Below, piece after piece: positions 25,899 through 33,770 of a stretch of 46,035 nt of DNA; position 1 is the first letter of the stretch; each line of letters opens with the position of its first letter. The DNA lies in NCBI GenBank assembly GCA_012520405.1, contig JAAYOJ010000204.1:1-46035 (forward strand), read 5' to 3'. A model generated the notes under the pieces. The model was not told where the DNA came from. It saw only the letters and a program-made list of their open reading frames with translations, and ran no database searches. The position numbers and the translations under genes were made by a program. This DNA is from Peptococcaceae bacterium (GTDB lineage Bacteria > Bacillota > Desulfitobacteriia > Desulfitobacteriales > Syntrophobotulaceae).

Positions 25899-27437
25899 TC
25901 ACATCAAAGGAGCAAACACTCGTAAAATAAACCTCATTAACTTTTTATACCATTTGACTTTCTCAAGTTCTTGCAAAGTTATTTCTTGACATTGCTCTAA
26001 GGTCTTCAGAAAGTCATTATACATATCCTTAATTATATTACAACCATATAACCAAACCCCACATTCAAAATGCAAGAATAGGCTTCGATAATCCATATTA
26101 ATTGTTCCGACTACCCCGTATTCATGATCGGCTACAAAAGTCTTGGAATGAATAAATCCGGGAGTGTATTCATAGATTTTAATCCCTTCTTCCAAAAGAA
26201 TTTTATAGTAGGAGCGGGTAACTGCATGTACATACCATTTATCAGGTATATGAGGAGTAATAATCCGGACATCCACCCCTCCCTTAGCGGCCGTAGTCAA
26301 AGCCGTAACAATCTCATTATTGATTATTAAATAAGGGGTTGTAATATAGAGATATTTTTGAGCCTTATTAATTAGGTTAAAGTAAATTGTTTCCCCGACG
26401 GATTCATTGTCTAAAGGACTATCGGAAAAGGGCTGGACAAAACCAAAGTTGATATTGTCTTCCTCTTTATCGTTCTCTGCGTAATCTTTAAGTTTATACT
26501 GTTCATAATCTTCATCTATACCCTGTAGATAATCCCACATTGTTAAGAACATAACCGTGAGGCTCCAGGCGGCCTTTCCTTTAATCATAATGGCCGAATC
26601 CTTCCAGTGCCCGTACAATTCTTTAGCATTAATGTATTCATCAGCCAGATTCGCGCCCCCGGTAAAAGCCGTCTGTCCATCGATGACGGCAATTTTACGG
26701 TGATCTCTGTTATTATGCCGCGGAGATAAAATAGGAATAACAGGATTAAAAACACAACACTTGATGCCTAGTTCTTCCAAATAGCGATTGTAATTATAAG
26801 GTAAGGCAGTCAAACAGCCGAAGTCATCGTAAATAACCCGGACATCGACACCTTCCTTAACCTTGTCCACTAAGATCTCCAGAATACTATCCCACATTAC
26901 CCCTTCTGCAATAATAAAATACTCTAAGAAAATATAATGGCGGGCTTTTTTCAGTTCTTCCTTAAGTCTTTCAAACTTTTGTTCGCCTGTAGATAAATAC
27001 TCACAATAAGTTTCCCGATATGGAGGATAGTAAGAATAATTCTGAATATATCTTGATTGGTTGCCGGCACTATTATTCCTTTGATCAAGCTCAGCAATAA
27101 TATCCGGTTGAGGCTGAAGTGTGTCTTTGGTTTTTTCAAAAATGGTTTTCATACTACGCTTTCTTCTGTTACTTAACTTATCAACGCCGAAGAAAAAATA
27201 AAAGAATCCTCCAAAAATTGGGAAAATTAAAATGGGAATAATCCAAGCAATTTTGTAGATAGGATTACTTCTACTATTAAGAATAAACAGTACAGCTAAT
27301 AAGCTGATAATTACACTGCCCGCATAGAAGAAAGCAAAATAGTCATAGAACCATAGAATAACACTTATTAAGGCTAAGAGCTGCAACGCTAAGGCTATAA
27401 GAGTAATTAAAACCCGGCTGTTTAATAGTTTTTTCAA
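25899..27437 (-). CDS. cls: Cardiolipin synthase
   Basis: A 512-residue membrane enzyme of the phospholipase D superfamily that condenses two phosphatidylglycerols into cardiolipin and glycerol. Two or three N-terminal hydrophobic segments (within residues 8-85) anchor it. Two HKD motifs are intact: DHRKIAVIDGQTAFTGGANL in the first half and IHSKTFVADHEYGVVGTINMD in the second. The length matches Firmicute Cls. The start is TTG at 27437 with AGAGGG six nt upstream. It may be cotranscribed with the flavoprotein gene. Confidence 0.93.
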   Translation of the reverse strand: MKKLLNSRVLITLIALALQLLALISVILWFYDYFAFFYAGSVIISLLAVLFILNSRSNPIYKIAWIIPILIFPIFGGFFYFFFGVDKLSNRRKRSMKTIFEKTKDTLQPQPDIIAELDQRNNSAGNQSRYIQNYSYYPPYRETYCEYLSTGEQKFERLKEELKKARHYIFLEYFIIAEGVMWDSILEILVDKVKEGVDVRVIYDDFGCLTALPYNYNRYLEELGIKCCVFNPVIPILSPRHNNRDHRKIAVIDGQTAFTGGANLADEYINAKELYGHWKDSAIMIKGKAAWSLTVMFLTMWDYLQGIDEDYEQYKLKDYAENDKEEDNINFGFVQPFSDSPLDNESVGETIYFNLINKAQKYLYITTPYLIINNEIVTALTTAAKGGVDVRIITPHIPDKWYVHAVTRSYYKILLEEGIKIYEYTPGFIHSKTFVADHEYGVVGTINMDYRSLFLHFECGVWLYGCNIIKDMYNDFLKTLEQCQEITLQELEKVKWYKKLMRFILRVFAPLM

Positions 27438-27560
27438 ATGATTCCCTCTTATTCTTAATTTTTTCTACATAAAGTATTAGGTCGGTAAAGGCCAGTTTTT
27501 CATAATGTTTAAGCTTTTTAATCATATATATATAAGAAAAAAACACTAGGAGTGTTAATT

Positions 27561-28979
27561 ATGCTGCCAAAAATTAGAGTCAGCTTGCGCCCCCTTGTTC
27601 ATAACATAAATTTACCTACAGTTTTGAAAACAGCTATTCTTCCGGGTGATTCAGCCGAAAGATTATTTATTGCGACCCAGGCGGGAGAAATCTTATACCA
27701 AGCAGATGGAGGTTGGCGGACTTTATTAAATATTGGCCCTCGAATCATCAGGTTGGGTGCAAATGGTCGAGGATACGATGAACGGGGACTCCTTGGGCTA
27801 GCGTTTCATCCCGAATTTTATTATAATGGCCTGTTTTACCTTCATTATTCGGTAGCAGGAACCCAAGGACCAGGTGCTTTGTCAAAATCTTTTAAACCTA
27901 ATCCCTGCGACCCTAAAAGCCTAAACCTGAAATGGACAAACAGAGAGGTTAGATATGATCATATTGATACAGTGGAAGAATGGATCTTGCAAGCAAATGC
28001 AGGACCCCAAAAAAGACGGACCTTACTTAATTTGAGAAGACCTTTTTATAACCATAATGGGGTTAATAGCCTAAACTTTTCACCCGAAAATGGAAAGCTT
28101 GTTTTAACTACAGGTGACGGCGGATCAGGCTATGATCCCTTTAATTTAAGCCAGAACAATATGGAAATCGCCGGTAAAATAATTGAAATTGATATCTCTA
28201 AACCTAGCTTTGTCTCTAATCCCCCTGCAGTTACACTTTTTCATGAACTTCCCGTCCCTATTCAGGAAACGCTAACCGTAATTGCCAAGGGGGTGCGTAA
28301 TATATCCGGCCTTTCCTATCAATGGTCTTATGATCGGTGGATTAAATACATAGGAAATGTCGGGCAAGATCTGGTAGAGTCCATCTATGCATTTGTTGCC
28401 TATAAACCGATTCCGGTTACCCAGCTTATCCAAGCTTCGTTAAGGAAAACTTCACCCGCCGCAGAAGGATTAATTAACTTTGGCTGGCGAGGATGGGAAG
28501 GAGACTTTCCTACTTCCACTATAACAAACTGCTCGATAAATCCGTCTCTAGAACAAAAAACCATTGCTTATTACGAAGAAACAGTTAAAATTTCCGGTCA
28601 ACGCCTCCGGCCCCTAAGCTGTTATTATCATCAAGATCCTAGGCCCGATAAATTTGGGGGAACTGCTCTTACAGGAGTCCAGCCCTATATGGGGAATTCA
28701 ATCCCGGAATTAAGAGGAAGTGTGGTGTTTATCGATCTTGCCCGTAAACAAAGGACTCCGGCTCCTTCTACAGGAGTTTTAGCCTATACAAGAATGTTCC
28801 CGGATTGTAAGTGTCAAGATTTTAGTGTTATAGAAACCGATTATAGTTTTGGGTCTCAAACGGCTTATTATGTTAGTTTGGGAACAAACATGGATCAAAG
28901 CAGGCTATTCTTAGGGGTTTATGGCTCTAGAAAAGTGACTGATTGGAATCAAGGTACTGTTTTGGAAATAGTTCCTTAA
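27561..28979 (+). CDS. PQQ-dependent sugar dehydrogenase-like beta-propeller
   Basis: A 472-residue protein of the soluble glucose/sorbosone dehydrogenase-like family (GSDH). The recognisable parts are LPGDSAERLFIATQAGEI, YDERGLLGLAFHPEFYYNG (catalytic-region motif of the family), NHNGVNSLNFSPENGKLVLT followed by GDGGSGYDP, and INFGWRGWEGDFP. Typical members are secreted quinoproteins, but no signal peptide is visible here and no PQQ genes are nearby. It may be a cytoplasmic or spore-associated propeller without quinone chemistry. AGGAG eight nt upstream sets the start at 27561; an in-frame GTG at 27552 overlaps that site. Its stop codon shares the TTAA at 28976-28979 with the convergent MoaE-like gene. 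Confidence 0.75.
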   Translation: MLPKIRVSLRPLVHNINLPTVLKTAILPGDSAERLFIATQAGEILYQADGGWRTLLNIGPRIIRLGANGRGYDERGLLGLAFHPEFYYNGLFYLHYSVAGTQGPGALSKSFKPNPCDPKSLNLKWTNREVRYDHIDTVEEWILQANAGPQKRRTLLNLRRPFYNHNGVNSLNFSPENGKLVLTTGDGGSGYDPFNLSQNNMEIAGKIIEIDISKPSFVSNPPAVTLFHELPVPIQETLTVIAKGVRNISGLSYQWSYDRWIKYIGNVGQDLVESIYAFVAYKPIPVTQLIQASLRKTSPAAEGLINFGWRGWEGDFPTSTITNCSINPSLEQKTIAYYEETVKISGQRLRPLSCYYHQDPRPDKFGGTALTGVQPYMGNSIPELRGSVVFIDLARKQRTPAPSTGVLAYTRMFPDCKCQDFSVIETDYSFGSQTAYYVSLGTNMDQSRLFLGVYGSRKVTDWNQGTVLEIVP

Positions 28980-29377
28980 TTACTTTTTTGTTCTATTTCA
29001 GTAACACACTCGCTTTTAATCTTTTCAACCAGAAATTGCAGAGCATCAACAACGTGTGGTCTGATGTCACCGCCAATCAACACATACATTATGTCATCGC
29101 CAAGTTCGAGCTGCCCTTCATTAAGCCAAACCCTAACATGGAAAATGCCGTCCATTTTATATGTTTCGGCAATAGCTGCCTCAACCTTGGCCGCATCGTA
29201 AGTAAATACCATTCCCTTTACCGTCGAACCATCGTCAATTCCCTGCCGTACCTTGGCTTTGGGCGTTTGGCGCACAACACCATTATGAACTAAAAACATC
29301 CCTTGTTGTAAAGCCTTAGCATGAGCTTTTGCTTCTTTAAGCCATTGATCGATTGATGGTGGTTGTTTTTTCATCAT
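28976..29377 (-). CDS. MoaE-like protein
   Basis: A 133-residue protein. The segments VHNGVVRQTPKAKVR, VEAAIAETYK, VWLNEGQLELGDDIMYVLIG and DIRPHVVDALQFLVEKIKSE follow the order of the MoaE family: GaxVRxxx, helix, HrxGxlxvGdxxvxv, Rxxafxaxxxxxdxxk. MoaE is the catalytic large subunit of molybdopterin synthase. The usual K(x)PxWKxE end is replaced by a short SECVTE tail, so activity as MPT synthase is doubtful. No moaD or other cofactor gene is adjacent. AAGGGG lies about 11 nt before the first ATG. Confidence 0.6.
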   Translation of the reverse strand: MMKKQPPSIDQWLKEAKAHAKALQQGMFLVHNGVVRQTPKAKVRQGIDDGSTVKGMVFTYDAAKVEAAIAETYKMDGIFHVRVWLNEGQLELGDDIMYVLIGGDIRPHVVDALQFLVEKIKSECVTEIEQKSN

Positions 29378-29442
29378 AAACTAAGACACCCCTTATTATT
29401 TTAGTTATATATTCCCAGCCCCAAAGCAAAGGAGGCGGTATT

Positions 29443-29466
29443 GAGAAAGTATTTCGTTGGTATAAT
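29443..29466 (+). promoter_or_regulatory. Extended -10 promoter candidate before the DUF6512-like gene
   Basis: TTGGTATAAT contains TATAAT at 29461-29466 with an upstream TG, as in extended -10 promoters; there is no good -35. It lies about 150 bp before the ATG at 29615. The same stretch could also be read as a 27-codon TTG-initiated frame (29441-29524, MRKYFVGIII...) after AAAGGAGG. I judge the promoter slightly more likely than a peptide. Confidence 0.35.
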
Positions 29467-29614
29467 TATAGGATTTTTTTACGTTTATCTCAATCGCAGC
29501 TTGAAGTGTAGAAAAAGAGACTAAAAGGAAAAACTAATTATAACTGAATTATTGAACATAATACTAAAGAATGAATTATTGGGCTCAAATAAATCCATAT
29601 TGGAATGGTGTATT

Positions 29615-30208
29615 ATGAACAAGAAAACAAAAAAAAGCATCTTAAAATGGGAGCTCTCCGGAATCTTTTTTCTGGTTATAGTTGGATTTTTATTAAGTTT
29701 CCTTTATGAATGGTCCAATAAATCCCCTCTTGTCGGTATTATTGCCCCGGTAAACGAAAGTGTTTGGGAACATTTAAAACTTGGATTTTGGTCATTGATT
29801 ATGTTTTCAGTGCTTGAGTATTGGTTTATCAAAAACAAAACCCATAACTTCTTTGGAGCCAAAGGTTTAGGAATTCTAATTTTACAGGGAACTGTTCTTA
29901 TTATTTACTACACCTATACTATGTTTGCCGCAGAGCCGGTTTTAGTAATCGATATTTTAGCCTATATACTGGGCTGCATCCTATGCCAGCTAATCGGCTA
30001 TCGGATACTGACTAAGAAAAGTGTCTTCAAGACCCTAAACCTTATAGGTCTGTTTCTGCTCTTTCTCCATGCCATTTTACTTATAGCCTTTACCTTCTTC
30101 CCACCCAAGCTGCCAATTTTTCAAGATCCTAAAACTCTAACCTATGGAATTTATAGAACTTCTTTGCTTTCCAAAATAATTTGCTGTTTTTCGTTACCTC
30201 TTTGTTAA
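29615..30208 (+). CDS. DUF6512-like small membrane protein
   Basis: A 197-residue protein with about six hydrophobic segments. The N-terminal ELSGIFFLVIVGFLLSFLYEW and the following GIIAPVNESVWEHLKLGFW are the signature I associate with DUF6512. Function is unknown. I start it at 29615 (MNKKTKKS), because that is where family similarity begins and only a weak GGTG precedes it; an upstream extension to 29552 is possible. Its stop overlaps the stop of the convergent gene by four bases. Confidence 0.65.
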   Translation: MNKKTKKSILKWELSGIFFLVIVGFLLSFLYEWSNKSPLVGIIAPVNESVWEHLKLGFWSLIMFSVLEYWFIKNKTHNFFGAKGLGILILQGTVLIIYYTYTMFAAEPVLVIDILAYILGCILCQLIGYRILTKKSVFKTLNLIGLFLLFLHAILLIAFTFFPPKLPIFQDPKTLTYGIYRTSLLSKIICCFSLPLC

Positions 30209-30714
30209 TAATAAAACCATTTAGTCGGTAACAAGAAGGTCCAAGGCATTGTAACAATGGCAATGGTAATCGCGACTTTTAACCTTACTGATTTTTCTTT
30301 AATTTGTTCTTTAAAGGTAACTTTGTAATTAAATATAAATATTAACGCTGCTGCTACCAGCATAGCAAATATTATTAGTATAACAGCCATAGCATTGCTA
30401 AAGGGATCATAATTTATTCCTGAAATCAAATCTCTAGGTAGTCCCAAAGAGTCTCCTAAAATTCCAACTATGAACAGTATGGCAGCGCCTATGATGTCAG
30501 CCAAAAAACCAAATAGCCAAACCTTAACTATACTACCCTTGTAAAATTCTTTAAGATTCTTTTGTTCATTAGCTAGCTTGAATATAAAGAAGCAAGCTAT
30601 AACAACCAATGAATCTATAAGGAAATTACCTATAAGAGTTAGAAATATAACCGGCGGAAAAAATAGTAAAAACCAGATCGGAAAAATTACATTGTATACT
30701 TTTAACGGTTTCAT
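30205..30714 (-). CDS. Hypothetical membrane protein
   Basis: A 169-residue protein with four or five predicted membrane helices (IFPIWFLLFFPPVIFLTLIG, FLIDSLVVIACFFIF, VWLFGFLADIIGAAILFIVGI, AMAVILIIFAMLVAAALIFIF, and a C-terminal AITIAIVTMPWTFLL). I do not recognise a family. AAGGAG seven nt before the ATG supports it as a real gene. It is convergent with the DUF6512-like gene. Confidence 0.6.
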   Translation of the reverse strand: MKPLKVYNVIFPIWFLLFFPPVIFLTLIGNFLIDSLVVIACFFIFKLANEQKNLKEFYKGSIVKVWLFGFLADIIGAAILFIVGILGDSLGLPRDLISGINYDPFSNAMAVILIIFAMLVAAALIFIFNYKVTFKEQIKEKSVRLKVAITIAIVTMPWTFLLPTKWFYY

Positions 30715-30876
30715 TATTTAGCTCCTTTGATAGTTTATTGCTCTTATTTCTATGGCCCCATACCACATCCCTTCTAACTTCGAAAAATAAAACTAATTCG
30801 ATCTCGCATACATTACATGATATCCTGAGTATAAACTAACACAACTTCTGATTTCTTTATCATAAACTTGCACAGT

Positions 30877-30901
30877 AAAACAGTCCACAGGACTGTTTTT
30901 A
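30877..30901. terminator. Hairpin, possible terminator
   Basis: AAAACAGTCC and GGACTGTTTTT pair perfectly around ACA and end in five T residues. No gene on the plus strand is seen immediately upstream, so it may be a second, backup terminator for the feo operon read on the minus strand, or the end of an unseen small RNA. Confidence 0.45.
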
Positions 30902-30967
30902 CCGTAATCGTGTTCTTTGCTACGTGACCGGGTGAATGGAGTATTTGGGCAAGTTCAATGGTTAAAA

Positions 30968-30997
30968 CAAGATGTCTTCAAAAGCATGAAGACATCT
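30968..30997 (-). terminator. Terminator of the feo operon
   Basis: A perfect 12-bp stem (AAGATGTCTTCA with TGAAGACATCTT) around a 6-nt loop is followed on the minus strand by GTTTT. It is about 75 bp past the stop of the Cys-rich peptide. Confidence 0.65.
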
Positions 30998-31071
30998 TCC
31001 TAAAGTATCTGGTTTATTTACTCTCCGGTTCGGGCTTAATCCCAACATTTTCAGATAGCCGTAAATAAATA

Positions 31072-31236
31072 CTATTGTTGGGATTTATCCATACATCCGA
31101 ATTGTTCGGAATGTTCGCAGCATGCATTGCACCCGCAACACCTTGTACCTCTTTTTTTGTCTTTCACAATTTTATAAACCGCAAGTGATATCAACAGCAC
31201 TACGATACCAACTATAACAAAATCAGCTGTACTCAT
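31072..31236 (-). CDS. FeoB-associated Cys-rich membrane protein
   Basis: A 54-residue peptide found by translating the gap downstream of feoB. It starts MSTADFVIVGIVVLLISLAV, a single membrane helix. A basic stretch (YKIVKDKKRG) and a cysteine cluster, CCGCNACC, then CMDK, follow. This is the architecture of the FeoB_associated family, encoded next to feoB in many Firmicutes and Bacteroidetes and thought to assist ferrous iron handling at the inner face. GAGGTG lies 7 nt upstream of the ATG, and the gene starts 14 bp after the feoB stop. Confidence 0.85.
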   Translation of the reverse strand: MSTADFVIVGIVVLLISLAVYKIVKDKKRGTRCCGCNACCEHSEQFGCMDKSQQ

Positions 31237-31250
31237 AATTTCACCTCGCC

Positions 31251-33257
31251 TTATACCGTTTGGATCTGGCCGGAAGCTTGCTTATTTCTCCTGCCTTTTC
31301 TCATAAGGTAAACAACAATTCCGATAATAGCGGCTACAGCGACAAGTCCCGCGCCAAAGCCTTCCCCTAATGTACCGACAGTAATTAGAGTTCCAATCTG
31401 GTATACAAAGAAAGCTAAAACATAACCCATCCCTAATTGAAAACCAAGAGCCCCAAACAGCCACTTGCGTGATTCCATTTCGGAGTTCATGGCACCTATA
31501 GCTGCAAAACATGGCGGTGTAAAGAGATTAAAGACCAGATAAGCAAGCCCCGCTGCCGCACTAATACCAAAAATTGCATTAACTTCAGCACTACCGCCAA
31601 CCAGAGCAAATTCTTCAGTGTCAATAAAATTGCTTACAGCAAAAGTAACTGCTAAAGTGCCTACCACGTTTTCCTTGGCAATAAATCCTGTTACTGCTGC
31701 TGCCGCAAACTGCCACAGACCAAAGCCAAGTGGAATAAATAATATCGCTAAAGGAGTTGCTAAACTGGCCAAGATACTTGTCTCCGGAGCATTTTCGGCA
31801 ACTACTTGGAATTGCCAGTCGAAGCTCTGCAAGATTTGTATGACGGCGTTGCAAACCAGAATAATGGTACCGGCTTTAATAATAAATGCTTTGGCTCGCG
31901 AAAACATGGAGATGGTTGCCCTCTTGATACTTGGAACCCTGTATTTCGGTAGTTCCATAATAAAATAAGACTTTGAATAATCTCCGGTGATTTGTCTAAT
32001 AATTAGCGCGCTGATAATAATAACCAAAATGGCGAGGAAATACATAGAAGTTCCTACCCAGGCCTTCTCGCCAAAGAATACACCGGCGAAAAGGGCAATG
32101 ACTGGGAGTTTAGCACCACAAGGCATAAAGGGAGTCAACATTGCCGTGGTGCGTCTTTGCCTTGCGTTCTTTATGGTTCTGGTGGCCATAACACCGGGTA
32201 TGCTGCAGCCGGTACCAACTATCATAGGAATAATTGATCTGCCGGACAAGCCAACTTTTTTAAAGAATCTATCCATGACAATAGCAACCCGGGCCATATA
32301 GCCACTGTCCTCCAAAAGCGCCAAACAGAAAAATAAGACCATAATCAAGGGCAAAAATCCAATGACCGCCCCGACACCGCCAATAATTCCATCAAGCAAC
32401 AAGGCGCCCAGAACAGGATTTACTTCTTCTCCTAGTAGTGAAGCTACGCCCTCATACAGTAAATCAATCCAGCCCACAAAGACATCAGCCAGCAATGGTC
32501 CAACCCAGGACTGAGAAATTGAAAATACTAAGTAAATAACTGCTGCAAAAATCGGTATCCCCAGCCACTTGTGAGTAATGATACGATCAGCCTGATCTTG
32601 AATAGTTTGCCTCTCCGGACTTATCTTCTTCCGCTCTACTTCCGTTACAAGGGAGTTAACAAAAGTATAGCGTTTTTTATCCACTTTCTCAGATTCTTCC
32701 TTGGATAAAGCTTTTGTAGCGCTCAGTTTAAGCGGAGCTTCTTGTTTCTTGTCGGACTTACCGGCAGCGATTACCGCCTTTATTAGTTCAGGCAAACCGT
32801 TATTGGTCGCTTTAGTCGATATAGTTCGAATAACGGGACATTTCAATTTTTCACTTAAAACCGGAACATTTATTGTAATACCCGATTTCTCAGCCAAATC
32901 GCTCTTATTAAGGGCCACCACAATTGGTATCCCCAGTTCCAGTAATTGAGTAGAGAAAAACAAACTTCTGCTTAGATTGGTCGAGTCTACGATGTTGATA
33001 ATCACATCGGGCCTTTCATTTTGAATAAAGTCTTTGGTAACCGTCTCTTCACTCGTATAGGGCGACATGGAGTAGGCACCAGGCAAGTCCACCACAACTA
33101 GATTCTCGTTGTTAGGGTTAAGACTCTGTTTAACCTTACCTTCCTTCTTCTCAACTGTTACCCCAGGCCAGTTTCCGACATGCTCTATTTTGCCCGTAAT
33201 TGCGTTAAACAAAGTTGTTTTACCACAATTAGGGTTTCCTGCTAATGCGACTTTCAT
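31251..33257 (-). CDS. feoB: Ferrous iron transporter FeoB
   Basis: A 668-residue Fe2+ transporter with an N-terminal GTPase domain. G1 is GNPNCGKTT, G3 is DLPGAYS and G4 is NKSD. A helical GDI-like domain precedes a membrane part with two gate domains (FLPLIMVLFFCLALLEDSGYMARVA and a matching LFIPLGFGLWQFAAAAVTGF) and the Cys-containing segments IVGTGCSIPGVMATR and FTPPCFAAIGAMN. The start is put at 33257 (MKVALAGNP), where GGAGG is 5 nt away; an in-frame ATG at 33281 has no such site. It lies in the operon feoA-feoB-Cys-rich peptide, 73 bp after feoA. Confidence 0.95.
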   Translation of the reverse strand: MKVALAGNPNCGKTTLFNAITGKIEHVGNWPGVTVEKKEGKVKQSLNPNNENLVVVDLPGAYSMSPYTSEETVTKDFIQNERPDVIINIVDSTNLSRSLFFSTQLLELGIPIVVALNKSDLAEKSGITINVPVLSEKLKCPVIRTISTKATNNGLPELIKAVIAAGKSDKKQEAPLKLSATKALSKEESEKVDKKRYTFVNSLVTEVERKKISPERQTIQDQADRIITHKWLGIPIFAAVIYLVFSISQSWVGPLLADVFVGWIDLLYEGVASLLGEEVNPVLGALLLDGIIGGVGAVIGFLPLIMVLFFCLALLEDSGYMARVAIVMDRFFKKVGLSGRSIIPMIVGTGCSIPGVMATRTIKNARQRRTTAMLTPFMPCGAKLPVIALFAGVFFGEKAWVGTSMYFLAILVIIISALIIRQITGDYSKSYFIMELPKYRVPSIKRATISMFSRAKAFIIKAGTIILVCNAVIQILQSFDWQFQVVAENAPETSILASLATPLAILFIPLGFGLWQFAAAAVTGFIAKENVVGTLAVTFAVSNFIDTEEFALVGGSAEVNAIFGISAAAGLAYLVFNLFTPPCFAAIGAMNSEMESRKWLFGALGFQLGMGYVLAFFVYQIGTLITVGTLGEGFGAGLVAVAAIIGIVVYLMRKGRRNKQASGQIQTV

Positions 33258-33330
33258 AGTGTCCTCCTCTAAGACATGCAAACTAAATCTATTTTTCAGC
33301 CGGTACTACCTTTCACTGGCTTAGCGTACT

Positions 33331-33543
33331 TTAGACCATAATAGCGTTTGCTAAGTCCTCATCTATACTGTACCTTGCATCTTTGATATTGATTATATAA
33401 TTAGAAGCCAATTTAGATATAATAGTTACTTTTTCCCCTGGATAGCAACCAAGCGCAAATAAAAACTCTCGAATACCTTCATGCTCGGTATTAACGCCAT
33501 TCACTACATATGGTGTATTTAGCTTTCCTTTTGATAATGCCAT
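33331..33543 (-). CDS. feoA: FeoA family protein
   Basis: A 70-residue SH3-like protein. The core reads REFLFALGCYPGEKVTIISKLASNYIINIKDARYSIDEDLANAI, the FeoA pattern (LG..pG..v.....  ....v.v...r.ald..la..I). It is thought to interact with FeoB and modulate Fe2+ uptake. AAAGGAG eight nt before the ATG at 33543 decides the start over the upstream in-frame GTG at 33561. Confidence 0.88.
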   Translation of the reverse strand: MALSKGKLNTPYVVNGVNTEHEGIREFLFALGCYPGEKVTIISKLASNYIINIKDARYSIDEDLANAIMV

Positions 33544-33648
33544 GTCTCTATCTCCTTTCACAGTAAAATTCCGAATAATTAAAGAGCTTTCAATATTTTT
33601 AAGACATTAAATATTTCTATTAAATTTAATTCTACTTAACTTAATTCT

Positions 33649-33677
33649 ATTATATTGTTATTGAGAATGAGTGTCAA
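33649..33677 (-). promoter_or_regulatory. Consensus sigma-A promoter of the feo operon
   Basis: On the minus strand a perfect TTGACA (33677-33672) and a perfect TATAAT (33654-33649) have a 17-bp spacer. This is the best promoter in the window. It gives a leader of about 100 nt before feoA. Confidence 0.85.
33662..33676. promoter_or_regulatory. Fur-like box overlapping the feo promoter
   Basis: TGAGAATGAGTGTCA fits the 7-1-7 Fur pattern TGATAATNATTATCA: 6 of 7 in the first arm and 5 of 7 in the second. It sits within the -35/spacer region, where bound Fur-iron would block RNA polymerase. Iron repression of feoAB is the established logic in many bacteria; here it is inferred from the site alone. 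A DtxR-type operator is an alternative reading. Confidence 0.6.
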
Positions 33678-33690
33678 TATCAAAATACTC

Positions 33691-33731
33691 AAAAAAATAC
33701 CCCCGATATCAAAAAATGTATATCGAGGGTT
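33691..33731 (-). terminator. Terminator of the rubredoxin-hcp operon
   Basis: On the minus strand ACCCTCGATAT pairs with GATATCGGGGG around an A/T-rich loop and runs into TATTTTTTT. It ends 14 bp before the feo -35 element, insulating the two units. Confidence 0.8.
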
Positions 33732-33770
33732 GGAGTTGAGCGAATACTACTGTAGTTATTTAACTGTTTA

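Larger units (their letters stand above)
30715..31071. other. Intergenic stretch with two hairpins
   Basis: No credible reading frame is seen in these 357 bp. The stretch holds the promoter region of the membrane protein on the minus strand, with no convincing promoter match. It also holds a hairpin at 30877-30901 and the feo terminator at 30968-30997. Confidence 0.5.

Noticed and set aside
29441-29524. A 27-codon TTG-initiated peptide after AAAGGAGG
   Set aside because: Very short, non-ATG start, and it overlaps a better explained extended -10 promoter; kept only as a remark in the promoter entry.
31038-31085. Inverted repeat AATCCCAACA / TGTTGGGATT around the stop of the Cys-rich peptide
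   Set aside because: Arms are 28 bp apart and overlap coding sequence; the stronger hairpin at 30968-30997 explains termination better.
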